26,973 bases of DNA, taken from positions 1 to 26,973 of the forward strand of contig DDJC01000094.1 in the NCBI GenBank assembly GCA_002339015.1, in the 5' to 3' direction. The notes under the pieces were generated by a model. The model worked only from the letters and a program-made list of their open reading frames with translations. It was not told where the DNA came from and ran no database searches. A program made the position numbers and the translations under genes. Of the stretch, positions 6,767 through 14,517 are shown piece by piece (positions within the stretch are counted from its first letter, which is position 1; each line of letters starts with the position of its first letter). Source of the stretch: Burkholderiales bacterium UBA1834 (GTDB taxonomy: Bacteria; Pseudomonadota; Gammaproteobacteria; Burkholderiales; Burkholderiaceae_C).

Positions 6767-9700
6767 ATGTTTGAACGCATCATCAAGTTCGCCATCGAGC
6801 AGCGATGGCTGGTTCTGCTCGCCGTGTTGGGCATGGCCGCCATTGGCGTCTTCAGCTACACCAAGCTGCCCATCGACGCTGTTCCGGACATCACCAACGT
6901 TCAAGTGCAGATCAACACATCTGCGCCTGGCTACTCCCCGCTGGAAACAGAGCAGCGCGTTACCTATCCCGTCGAAACGGTGATGGCTGGGCTCCCGAAG
7001 CTGGTCCAGACTCGCTCCATGTCGCGCTATGGCCTGTCCCAGGTCACTGTGATCTTCAAGGACGGAACCGACGTCTATTTCGCCCGCCAACTCGTCGCAG
7101 AGCGCTTGGCGCAGGCTCGTGAGCGTCTCCCCGCAGGCGTCAGCCCCGAAATGGGCCCGATCTCCACTGGCTTGGGGGAGATCTTCCTCTGGACGGTGGA
7201 ATCCAAGGAGGGGGCAAAGAAGCCTGACGGGACGCTCTACACACCGACGGACCTCCGTGAGATCCAGGACTGGATCATCAAGCCTCAGCTGCGCAACGTG
7301 CCTGGCGTCACCGAGATCAACTCCATTGGCGGCTATGCAAAAGAGTACCTGGTGGCGCCGGACCCCGCCAAGCTGTCGTCTCTTGGTCTCAGCCTGGCTG
7401 AACTCATCAAGGCCATCGACCTGAACAATGCCAACGTCGGCGCTGGCTACATCGAGAAGCGTGGCGAGCAGTATCTTGTTCGAGCCCCTGGCCAGGTGAG
7501 CAGCCCGCAGGACATCTCCAACATCGTCGTGAAGAGCGTCAACGGCCAGGTCGTGCGCATCGGTGACGTTGCCACTGTCGGCATCGGCAAAGAGCTCCGC
7601 ACCGGCGCTGCCACGGACAACGGTCGCGAGGTGGTTCTGGGCACGGTATTCATGCTGATCGGTGAGAACAGCCGCACCGTGGCCCAAGCTGTGTCCGAGA
7701 AGATGGTTGAGATCAACCGCTCTCTGCCGGAAGGTGTTCATGCCATCACGGTGTATGACCGTACCAACCTGGTGGACAAAGCCATCGGCACAGTTCGCAA
7801 GAATCTGGTCGAGGGCGCCATCCTTGTGATCGTGGTGCTGTTCCTGTTCTTGGGCAACATTCGGGCGGCCATCATCACTGCGATGGTGATTCCCCTTTCC
7901 ATGTTGTTCACGTTCACAGGCATGGTCAACAGAGGTGTCAGTGCGAACCTGATGAGCCTGGGTGCTTTGGATTTCGGGATCATCGTTGACGGGGCGGTCG
8001 TGATTGTTGAGAACTGCGTCCGCCGACTTGCGCACGCTCAAGCTCACCACGGTCGAGAGCTGACATTGAAGGAAAGGTTTGAAGAGGTCTTCGCCGCTGC
8101 GCAGGAGGCTCGCCGGCCGCTAATCTTCGGTCAGCTCATCATCATGGTGGTTTACCTGCCCATCTTCGCCCTCAGCGGCGTGGAGGGAAAGATGTTCCAT
8201 CCCATGGCCTTCACGGTGGTCGCGGCTCTCATTGGCGCCATGATCTTGTCTGTGACCTTCGTGCCCGCTGCGGTCGCCCTGTTCATTGGCCGCAAGGTTG
8301 ATGAAAAGGAAAACCGCTTGGTCACGGCCAGCAAGCGGTTGTATGAGCCTATGCTGGAGAAGGCTCTGCGCAATGTGCCGGTCGTTGTCGCAAGTGCCAT
8401 CGCCATCATCTCGATCTCGGTGGTGGTTGGCTCCAAGATGGGCAGTGAGTTCGTTCCCAGCCTGAATGAAGGCGACTTTGCGATGCAGGCCCTGCGGGTG
8501 CCAGCCACGAGCCTTACTCAGTCGGTTGAGATGCAAAAGCAGATCGAAACGACGCTGAAAGCGAAGTTCCCGGAAATCGACCGCGTGTTTGCTCGAACCG
8601 GTACCGCCGAAGTGGCCTCGGATCCGATGCCACCAAACATCTCGGACGCGTATGTGATGCTCAAGCCCGTAGACGAGTGGCCCAAGCCGCGCAAGACGCG
8701 TGATGAGCTCATGGCCGCTGTCCAGGAGACGGTGGAGAAGATCCCGGGGAACGCCTACGAGTTCTCTCAGCCGATTCAACTGCGCTTCAACGAATTGATC
8801 TCTGGCGTTCGAAGTGACGTTGCGGTCAAGGTGTTCGGTGACGACATGGATGTGCTCAACGCCGAAGCGACCAAGATCGCTGCCACCTTGCAGGGAATCA
8901 AGGGTGCGGCTGAGGTCAAGGTTGAGCAGACAACCGGTTTGCCTATGCTGACGGTGGCCATCGACCGAGCTCGCGCTGCCCGGTATGGGCTGAACGCTTC
9001 GGACATCCAGGAGACCCTTGCGACCGCATTGGGTGGCAAGGAAGCCGGAACGATGTTCGAAGGGGACCGTCGCTTTGACATCGTCGTTCGTCTGCCTGAG
9101 ACACTGCGAGGCGACCTCGATGCGGTGAGCCGGTTGCCCATCCCCATACCGGCTCAGGCAGATGCTGTCGTGCGCTACATCCCTCTTTCCGAAGTGGCAG
9201 AGCTGAAGCTGGCTCCCGGGCCGAATCAAATCAGCCGCGAGAACGGCAAGCGTCGTGTCGTCGTCACCGCCAACGTCCGAGGCACTGACCTTGGTTCGTT
9301 CGTGCAGTCCGCACAGGATGCTGTGAACAAGCAGTTGAAGATGCCGGCTGGCTACTGGATCGAGTGGGGGGGGACCTTCGAGAACCTGCTTTCGGCCACA
9401 CAACGTCTGCAGATCGTGGTTCCGGTGGCCTTGGCCCTGGTGTTCCTCCTGCTCTTCATGATGTTCAACAACGTCAAGGATGGTTTGGTGGTGTTCACCG
9501 GCGTTCCGTTTGCCCTCACGGGCGGCGTGCTGGCACTTTGGATGCGCGGAATACCGTTGTCGATCTCGGCCGCAGTTGGATTCATCGCTCTTTCCGGGGT
9601 GGCCGTGCTCAATGGCCTGGTGATGATTTCCTTCATCCGAACGCTGCGGGAGGAGGGTAAGTCACTCCATGACGCGGTGCTCGAAGGTGCTCTGACACGG

Positions 9701-9928
9701 CTACGGCCTGTTCTGATGACAGCGCTGGTTGCTTCACTTGGATTCGTGCCAATGGCCTTGGCTACCGGTACAGGTGCCGAAGTGCAGCGCCCGCTCGCAA
9801 CGGTCGTCATTGGCGGGATCATCTCGTCAACGATCCTGACCCTGCTGGTCCTGCCTGTTCTGTACTGGCTGATTCATCGCAAAGAAGAAGCCAAGCGGGA
9901 GAGTGCGCCGGTCGAAGCCACCGCCTAA
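6767..9928 (+). CDS. czcA: CzcA heavy-metal RND antiporter
   Basis: This 1053-aa inner-membrane RND transporter of the heavy-metal efflux (HME) class is the proton-driven engine of CzcCBA. A GTTGATGCGGG context offers an earlier in-frame ATG at 6749, but the ATG at 6767 has GGGAG six bases upstream. It also places the HME signature DFGIIVDGAVVIVEN so that its acidic residues fall at D402, D408 and E415, the numbering described as functional in C. metallidurans CzcA. N-terminal helix 1, two large periplasmic loops and the second six-helix bundle (about 870-1030) are all intact. The signature favours Co/Zn/Cd over Cu/Ag (CusA) substrates. A run of eight G at 9366-9373 lies in the WGGTFEN codons. 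The stop is followed within 14 bp by a strong hairpin. Confidence 0.96.
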   Translation: MFERIIKFAIEQRWLVLLAVLGMAAIGVFSYTKLPIDAVPDITNVQVQINTSAPGYSPLETEQRVTYPVETVMAGLPKLVQTRSMSRYGLSQVTVIFKDGTDVYFARQLVAERLAQARERLPAGVSPEMGPISTGLGEIFLWTVESKEGAKKPDGTLYTPTDLREIQDWIIKPQLRNVPGVTEINSIGGYAKEYLVAPDPAKLSSLGLSLAELIKAIDLNNANVGAGYIEKRGEQYLVRAPGQVSSPQDISNIVVKSVNGQVVRIGDVATVGIGKELRTGAATDNGREVVLGTVFMLIGENSRTVAQAVSEKMVEINRSLPEGVHAITVYDRTNLVDKAIGTVRKNLVEGAILVIVVLFLFLGNIRAAIITAMVIPLSMLFTFTGMVNRGVSANLMSLGALDFGIIVDGAVVIVENCVRRLAHAQAHHGRELTLKERFEEVFAAAQEARRPLIFGQLIIMVVYLPIFALSGVEGKMFHPMAFTVVAALIGAMILSVTFVPAAVALFIGRKVDEKENRLVTASKRLYEPMLEKALRNVPVVVASAIAIISISVVVGSKMGSEFVPSLNEGDFAMQALRVPATSLTQSVEMQKQIETTLKAKFPEIDRVFARTGTAEVASDPMPPNISDAYVMLKPVDEWPKPRKTRDELMAAVQETVEKIPGNAYEFSQPIQLRFNELISGVRSDVAVKVFGDDMDVLNAEATKIAATLQGIKGAAEVKVEQTTGLPMLTVAIDRARAARYGLNASDIQETLATALGGKEAGTMFEGDRRFDIVVRLPETLRGDLDAVSRLPIPIPAQADAVVRYIPLSEVAELKLAPGPNQISRENGKRRVVVTANVRGTDLGSFVQSAQDAVNKQLKMPAGYWIEWGGTFENLLSATQRLQIVVPVALALVFLLLFMMFNNVKDGLVVFTGVPFALTGGVLALWMRGIPLSISAAVGFIALSGVAVLNGLVMISFIRTLREEGKSLHDAVLEGALTRLRPVLMTALVASLGFVPMALATGTGAEVQRPLATVVIGGIISSTILTLLVLPVLYWLIHRKEEAKRESAPVEATA

Positions 9929-9941
9929 CGCGATACATACA

Positions 9942-9963
9942 GGCGTCACCGAGAGGTGGTGCC
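9942..9963 (+). other. RNA hairpin with GNRA tetraloop just after czcA
   Basis: GGCGTCACC (9942-9950) and GGTGGTGCC (9955-9963) form a nine-pair stem as RNA on the plus strand, with two G-U pairs and a GAGA loop of the stable GNRA class. No U-run follows, so it is not a classical intrinsic terminator. An alternative fold pairs CGAGAGG (9950-9956) with CCTCTCG (9966-9972). Likely roles are protection of the czc mRNA 3' end or partial termination. Confidence 0.4.
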
Positions 9964-10037
9964 TGCCTCTCGAAAGCGCCTGAAGTTCCCTGGCCGGCTC
10001 GAACGATCCTTCGCGCCGATCCAACGTATGACATCTG

Positions 10038-10056
10038 AGCATCCCGACGGGATGCT
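10038..10056 (+). other. Short perfect hairpin ahead of the small membrane protein
   Basis: AGCATCCC (10038-10045) and GGGATGCT (10049-10056) are perfect 8-bp arms around GAC. It ends 24 bp before the ATG at 10081. It lacks a T-run, so it may be a weak terminator of czcA transcription or a leader structure of the next gene. Confidence 0.35.
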
Positions 10057-10080
10057 TGGGCTCTGCCATGGAGCCTCGCC

Positions 10081-10371
10081 ATGTTTAGCTCGTTGTCTCA
10101 TTTCGATGAAGGCGTATTTGCCGTGTGCAATGCGCTGATCCTCGTTGCAGGCATTCTGCTCTTTGCCTGGTGGATCTCGCGTCGCCCTCCGTTACCACCG
10201 AAGCCTAAGAAGCTCAAGTATGCGCAACGGCTACGGAGTCAGTTCAAACGTGGTAGCGGTGTAAAGCAGAGTTCTACGGCGGGGGGGGGCTTATCGCCGG
10301 ATGAGCCAAAGAAGAAGCCTCGACACGCAGGCGATCCTGGAAAGAAAGTAAAGCAGCGAAAGTCCCGATAG
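10081..10371 (+). CDS. Small single-helix membrane protein with a basic tail, unknown function
   Basis: This 96-aa protein starts at an ATG with GGAG about seven bases upstream. One hydrophobic helix (about residues 14-32, ending FAWWISRRPP) is followed by a proline- and lysine-rich tail (PLPPKPKKLK, then PKKKPRH and KKVKQRKSR), so the tail should be cytoplasmic. I do not recognise a family. It is 152 bp after czcA in the same direction and may ride on that transcript. The codons for Ala-Gly-Gly-Gly near residue 67 contain nine consecutive G. A one-base change there would replace or truncate the basic tail without touching the membrane helix. Confidence 0.55.
   Translation: MFSSLSHFDEGVFAVCNALILVAGILLFAWWISRRPPLPPKPKKLKYAQRLRSQFKRGSGVKQSSTAGGGLSPDEPKKKPRHAGDPGKKVKQRKSR
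10281..10289 (+). repeat. Poly-G tract (G9) inside the 10081 gene
   Basis: Nine consecutive G residues lie in frame as GCG GGG GGG GGC. Loss of one G shifts to a different frame that runs about 19 codons to a TAA. Gain of one G gives a TGA within four codons. Tracts of this length can slip during replication, and they are also common sequencing or assembly trouble spots. Confidence 0.6.
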
Positions 10372-10424
10372 CGGGCATCGCGGCTTCATCACGAATCAAA
10401 ATGGCCGTGAGCAGCCGCATCTTC

Positions 10425-10440
10425 ATGACGAAGATGTAAT
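10425..10440. promoter_or_regulatory. CusR/CzcR-type operator, box 2 (lipoprotein)
   Basis: ATGACGAAGATGTAAT matches the core ATTACGAATTTGTAAT at 13 of 16 positions. It lies 34 bp before the lipoprotein ATG, almost the same distance as the box before czcR (35 bp), and both are followed by GC and then a CGG (GCGCGG here, GCCCGG there). An overlapping RNA-level hairpin (CATCTTC 10418-10424, GAAGATG 10430-10436) means part of the symmetry could be coincidental. Confidence 0.5.
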
Positions 10441-10474
10441 GCGCGGCCCACTTCTGTGAAGGCATGATCTCAAC

Positions 10475-11029
10475 ATGCGACGCACATCAAAGTTTGCTTT
10501 GCTGGCCCTGCTTATAGGCACATCCGCGCTAGTCGGTTGTGCGCAGAGGCCCATCACTGCGGAGCCGCATCGGTTCTGCTTCAAGTCTCTCAAGATCAGC
10601 TCGTGTACAACGGCGCCGGGTGTCGTTCCAGAAGATGACAGGGCTATACGTATGTTGTCGGCAGTAAATGGCACAGGTAGGCTGGTCATCGTGAGGCACA
10701 TGTGGCCCGACCTTCAAGGGGTTTCCAACCTCTTGGTCAATGGAAAACCTGTGCAACGGATGATTCCCGCCTCGGTTATCGCAGTAGATGTTCCACCTGG
10801 TCACCACGTGGTCAGGGCGGATCCGATGGATGAGGGGGGAAGCCTCGCGGTGGACGTTCAGGCAGGTCAGGTCATTACTCTTGAACTGCGCAAGACTGGC
10901 TGGAGACCAAGGCTGTTCGTGGTGCGAGAAATCAAACCCGATTTCGCAAAAACATTGATGCGGGGCGCGGATACCTTGGGTGTTTTTCAAGTACCGCCCA
11001 CCGTAAGCGCGCTCGATCGCCCGTCTTGA
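10475..11029 (+). CDS. Lipoprotein with DUF2846-like domain
   Basis: The 184-aa protein has a lipoprotein signal: MRRTSK, a hydrophobic core, then lipobox LVGC with the acylated Cys at 22 followed by Ala-Gln, which does not carry the Asp inner-membrane retention signal. It should therefore reach the outer membrane. From about residue 68 the pattern is GRLVIVR, then LLVNGKPV, VDVPPGHHVV and VQAGQVITLEL. This order resembles the small beta-rich DUF2846 lipoproteins (start, ligand-like loop, PGxH turn, AGxxxYL-like strand). DUF2846 function is unknown. The N-terminal 45 residues contain Cys35 and Cys44. A CusR-type box sits 34 bp upstream, which suggests its own metal-induced promoter. Ribosome site GAAGG is rather far (12 bases). 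Confidence 0.75.
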   Translation: MRRTSKFALLALLIGTSALVGCAQRPITAEPHRFCFKSLKISSCTTAPGVVPEDDRAIRMLSAVNGTGRLVIVRHMWPDLQGVSNLLVNGKPVQRMIPASVIAVDVPPGHHVVRADPMDEGGSLAVDVQAGQVITLELRKTGWRPRLFVVREIKPDFAKTLMRGADTLGVFQVPPTVSALDRPS

Positions 11030-11075
11030 GCTCATCGACGAACCGCTGCTGTCACCCAAACATCTCTGATCGAGA

Positions 11076-11093
11076 GATTACACAACTGTAATC
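11076..11093. promoter_or_regulatory. CusR/CzcR-type operator, box 3 (glycan cassette)
   Basis: Perfect 7-bp arms GATTACA (11076-11082) and TGTAATC (11087-11093) flank CAAC. The outer half-sites ATTAC/GTAAT equal those of box 1, and only the centre differs. It lies 157 bp before the glycosyltransferase start at 11250, nearly the same distance as the box before the flgB-like gene (156 bp). Confidence 0.6.
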
Positions 11094-11249
11094 CCACGGT
11101 AGGACGCTTGTCAGCAGCACCTCACTACAGTGACCAGCTAGCGCAGCTTGCTGCGATCTGCCGTGACGATGCGGCATAAGACGAGCCGCGCCACTGGCTG
11201 CGTGAGCTCGACCACGAAGCGCTCCGCCCCTTACGGCGTTAGAGACAAA

Positions 11250-12317
11250 ATGAGCAATTTCACTGAAGCATGCTGGCCGAAGAACGACTTGGCCACATGT
11301 AGCCTCACCGTGGTCGTTCCTGTATTGAACGAAGAGGCCGGTCTTGCAGAGTTTCATCTACGGCTGATGATGGCTCTCCAAGAAATTCAAATTACGCATG
11401 AGATCCTCTACATAGACGACGGAAGCACTGACGGCACTGAGGCTCAGCTGAAGAGCCTGCAGCGTTGCCACACATGCGTCTCCATCGCCAAGCTCAGCAG
11501 AAACTTCGGAAAAGAAGCGGCCATGACCGCGGGGCTCCAGCTTGCCAAGGGCCAGGCCGTTGTGATCATCGATGCGGACCTCCAGGATCCGCCCGAGCTC
11601 ATTGGGCAGATGGTTGACGCATGGCGCCAAGGAGCAGACGTGGTCAGCATGCGCAGGCGCTCACGGGCTGGAGAGTCCTGGTTCAAGGAGGCCTCAGCGT
11701 TTGCCTTCTACCGGGTTTTCAATGCCCTGGCTGATGTTCACATGCCAGCTGACGTTGGTGACTATCGCCTCCTGAGCCGACGCGTGGTGAATGCCATCAA
11801 CCAGCTGCCTGAGCGAAACCGCTTCATGAAAGGCATCTTTGCCTGGGTCGGCTTTCGAACGGTCACCATAGAGTACGACCGACACGCTCGTGCAGAAGGG
11901 GAATCGAAATGGCCATATCGGAAGCTGTGGCGCTTTGCCGTTGAGGGAATCACGGGGTTTTCCGTCGCGCCGCTCAAGCTTGCCACCTACACCGGCGTGG
12001 TCAGCTCTCTGCTCTCGTTCGGTTACGCAGCACTCTTCCTGATCAAGACACTTCTTGTTGGCGAGGCTGTGCACGGCTTTCCAACGCTGATCGTCAGCAT
12101 TCTGCTGCTGGGTGGCTTGCAGCTCATGGCCATCGGCATACTCGGTGAGTACATAGGACGCATCTTCCTGGAGTCCAAGCGTCGACCACTGTTCCTGCTG
12201 GACGAGTATGAGCAAGCAACTTCGCTGTCTTCCGAGGCCAAGCATGTTCGGTTCAGCTCACCGCAGGCGGTGCTTCAACAATCCAACCCAGTAGAGCATG
12301 AGCACCGCGTTGCCTAA
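11250..12317 (+). CDS. GT2-family polyprenyl-phosphate glycosyltransferase (GtrB/ArnC-like)
   Basis: A 355-aa membrane glycosyltransferase that should move a sugar from a nucleotide donor to undecaprenyl phosphate on the cytoplasmic face. The catalytic GT-A domain shows the nucleotide-binding pair in LYIDDGSTDGT (D56, D57), the metal/sugar motif DADLQDPPE (from D108), and the later KWPYRKLW element of the family. Two C-terminal transmembrane helices (about 245-270 and 278-302) end in ILGEYIGRIFLESKRRP, as in YfdH/GtrB and ArnC. The frame is open upstream to 11148, but the ATG at 11250 gives the normal family N-terminus. The ribosome site is weak (AGAGAC). It overlaps the next gene by 20 bp, so the cassette is translationally coupled. 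The sugar is not predictable. Confidence 0.88.
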   Translation: MSNFTEACWPKNDLATCSLTVVVPVLNEEAGLAEFHLRLMMALQEIQITHEILYIDDGSTDGTEAQLKSLQRCHTCVSIAKLSRNFGKEAAMTAGLQLAKGQAVVIIDADLQDPPELIGQMVDAWRQGADVVSMRRRSRAGESWFKEASAFAFYRVFNALADVHMPADVGDYRLLSRRVVNAINQLPERNRFMKGIFAWVGFRTVTIEYDRHARAEGESKWPYRKLWRFAVEGITGFSVAPLKLATYTGVVSSLLSFGYAALFLIKTLLVGEAVHGFPTLIVSILLLGGLQLMAIGILGEYIGRIFLESKRRPLFLLDEYEQATSLSSEAKHVRFSSPQAVLQQSNPVEHEHRVA

Positions 12318-13893
12318 GGTGGTACCCGCCACCGTAGCAGTGGGGACCTCAACGCGCTTCGTCTTGGCTACGTTGCTGCTGCTCATCACGTTCCGAGCAT
12401 TGAGCTTGGGTCTGTACCCCTTGTCTGACAACACCGAGTCTCGCTACGCCGAGATTGCTCGAAGAATGGCAGCGAGTGGGGATTGGATAACGCCGCGTAT
12501 CGCCGATAACACGGCGTTCTGGGGGAAGCCGCCCTTGTCCTCATGGCTCTCTGCAGCGAGCATTCAGCTACTCGGTGTGAACGAGTGGGCCGTGCGCTTG
12601 CCCAGTTTGTTGCTGGCCCTTGCCGTCACCGCCTTGGTGTGGCGCTGGAGTGCTCAACGTAGCGCTCGATGGGCAGCGCTAGCCTCGGCCGTACTGTGGG
12701 GTTCGGGAGCATTCTTTGTTGCGGCCGGAGCCGTCATGACCGACATGGCGCTTGTAAGCGCCGTGATGTTGGCGATGTTCGGATTTTGGCATGCTCAAGC
12801 TGCAGAATCAGGTCGCCGCAGGCGCTTGCACGGATATCTGTTCTTTGCCGGGCTCGGGCTGGGCATGCTGGCAAAGGGGCCCGTGGCGTTGTTGCTGATT
12901 GGTCTGCCGATAGCAGCCTGGGCGGTTCTGACACGCAGCCTTCCTCGCATCATCAGCAGCATGCCGTGGCTGGCTGGGGCAGCCATCGCTGCCATTGTCT
13001 GCCTGCCATGGTACGTCTTGGCGGAACTGAAGACGCCGGGGTTTCTTGAGTACTTCCTGGTCGGAGAGCACTGGCTGCGGTTCACCAGGCCTGGCTGGGC
13101 GGGTGACTTGTATGGCTCGGCCCACCTCCAGCCAAGGGGGATGATATGGGTCTACCTCCTCGCGGGCATGCTACCTTGGACTCTGTTGGTGGGGGCTCTA
13201 CTGCTCTGGCGCCGGACGGCTCGCCAGACAAAGATCCAGCCCTCCCTGCTGCCCAGTCATGAAGGCCTCTATCTCCTTCTTTGGGCTCTGGCGCCGGCAT
13301 TGCTTTTCATGTTGGCCAGAAACATCCTTTGGACATACGTTCTCCCTGGCATTCCTGCGTTGGCCATTCTGGTCGGGCACATCCTGGCCACCGATCCCCG
13401 AGAGAGGGTCGTTGATGCCCTAACTTGCGCCGGGACTTTGCTTACCGGAGCCCTCTTTGCAGTTGTTCTGGTCGCCCAAGGCACCTATGGCGGAATCAAC
13501 TCGACAAAGGGCGTTTTGGAGGCTTTCAGGCAAGGTCATCAGGACCAGGAAGGGCTGCTCGTTGTCGGTCCTCCGACGTACTCATCGTCCTACTACACGG
13601 GGGGTAAGGCCCGGACCTTCAGGGACTTCGAGTCGCTGGACATCTTCATGTCTGCACGTGCTACAGCTGAGGGTAAATGCTTGGAGCGGGTTCACCTTGC
13701 AATCTACAAGAGAGAGTGGGACAGGCTTTCCGTGGATCAGCAGCAGAGCTTGCACATAGAGGGACGCTTTGGCGACTACCTCCTTGTGACCCGTGACTGG
13801 CACGATGAGTCTGACCATGAACAGGACAGTCCGAGTGCCCCGAACCCCATCGTGCTGGGCCCCTTGGCTATCGATGGCCATCAGCCTTCGTGA
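12298..13893 (+). CDS. ArnT/PMT-like GT-C glycosyltransferase
   Basis: This 531-aa polytopic inner-membrane enzyme is of the family that moves sugars from undecaprenyl-phosphate carriers to lipid A or other envelope acceptors on the periplasmic side. The first periplasmic loop has the hallmark DNTESRYAEIARRM (D44, E47), then SGDWITP and WGKPPL (about 75-80), equivalent to the catalytic DETRYAE and EKPP region of ArnT. About ten to twelve hydrophobic helices follow to residue 400, then a soluble C-terminal domain. ATG at 12298 lies within the 3' end of the GT2 gene. With the GT2 and GtrA-like neighbours it forms a complete build, flip and transfer set. Sugar and acceptor (lipid A, O-antigen or protein) cannot be read from the sequence, so arnT is not assigned. 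Confidence 0.85.
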   Translation: MSTALPKVVPATVAVGTSTRFVLATLLLLITFRALSLGLYPLSDNTESRYAEIARRMAASGDWITPRIADNTAFWGKPPLSSWLSAASIQLLGVNEWAVRLPSLLLALAVTALVWRWSAQRSARWAALASAVLWGSGAFFVAAGAVMTDMALVSAVMLAMFGFWHAQAAESGRRRRLHGYLFFAGLGLGMLAKGPVALLLIGLPIAAWAVLTRSLPRIISSMPWLAGAAIAAIVCLPWYVLAELKTPGFLEYFLVGEHWLRFTRPGWAGDLYGSAHLQPRGMIWVYLLAGMLPWTLLVGALLLWRRTARQTKIQPSLLPSHEGLYLLLWALAPALLFMLARNILWTYVLPGIPALAILVGHILATDPRERVVDALTCAGTLLTGALFAVVLVAQGTYGGINSTKGVLEAFRQGHQDQEGLLVVGPPTYSSSYYTGGKARTFRDFESLDIFMSARATAEGKCLERVHLAIYKREWDRLSVDQQQSLHIEGRFGDYLLVTRDWHDESDHEQDSPSAPNPIVLGPLAIDGHQPS

Positions 13894-13902
13894 GGCACGC
13901 AC

Positions 13903-14322
13903 GTGACCCGTCTTGAGCGCTCACGAGTAGAGGTGCAAGGGCGGGAGCTGTGTCGCGTTGCGCGGTTTGGTGCGGTCGGGCTGGTGGCCACTGTTGTGCA
14001 CTGGCTTGTCACCGTTGCGCTGACTGAGTCTCTTCAGTTGGCCCCGCTGATAGCCAACGCTGCCGGATGGGGCGTTGCCGTTGCAGTTTCGTTCACAGGG
14101 CATTGGTGTGTGACGTTTGGAGATCACGGAGGCTCGCTGGTCCGATCGGGCATTCGATTCCTGGGGGTCTCAGCCTTGGGATTTGCTGCGAACTCGGCCC
14201 TTTTTGGGGCACTTGTTGCAGTCAATCCGGCGCTGTATGCCTTCTGGCTCGGCCTGACGCTGGCCTTGGTCGCGATCATGACTTACCTCCTGAGCAACCT
14301 CTGGGCGTTTCGATCCGACTGA
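13903..14322 (+). CDS. GtrA-family membrane protein (putative glycolipid flippase)
   Basis: A 139-aa protein with four predicted helices (about 20-40, 50-68, 81-103 and 108-130). It has the GtrA pattern: FGAVGLVATVVHWLV in helix 1, NAAGWGVAVAVSFTGHWCVTF across helix 2, and a C-terminal LLSNLWAF. GtrA proteins are believed to flip undecaprenyl-phosphate-linked sugars across the inner membrane. The start is GTG at 13903 with GAGG seven bases upstream, 9 bp after the ArnT-like stop. It closes the three-gene glycan cassette. Confidence 0.85.
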   Translation: MTRLERSRVEVQGRELCRVARFGAVGLVATVVHWLVTVALTESLQLAPLIANAAGWGVAVAVSFTGHWCVTFGDHGGSLVRSGIRFLGVSALGFAANSALFGALVAVNPALYAFWLGLTLALVAIMTYLLSNLWAFRSD

Positions 14323-14345
14323 TAGCGGTTCCGCAACCCGCGAAG

Positions 14346-14361
14346 GTTACGAACTTGTCAT
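14346..14361. promoter_or_regulatory. CusR/CzcR-type operator, box 4 (flgB-like gene)
   Basis: GTTACGAACTTGTCAT differs from the box before czcR (read as ATTACGAATTTGTCAT) at only two of 16 positions. It lies just after the GtrA-like stop and 156 bp before the flgB-like ATG. The 156-bp leader contains no gene and no clear -10 element that I can defend. Confidence 0.6.
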
Positions 14362-14517
14362 CTGCCTGTTGGTGATTTGACGGAGGCGCTTGGCTAAGCT
14401 CCATTCTCAAATGGGCCTAAGCCAGTCGATGCGTAGGCTCCCCAGAGCTTGAGACTCGGCACAGCCCCCAGGCAGCTGGGCATGTTCGAAACCCAGAGCG
14501 ATCCGTAGGAGACTTGC

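Noticed and set aside
6683..9403. Two long minus-strand frames opposite czcA (455 and 427 aa)
   Set aside because: Both are mirror frames of the CzcA coding sequence with His/Arg-rich, non-protein-like composition.
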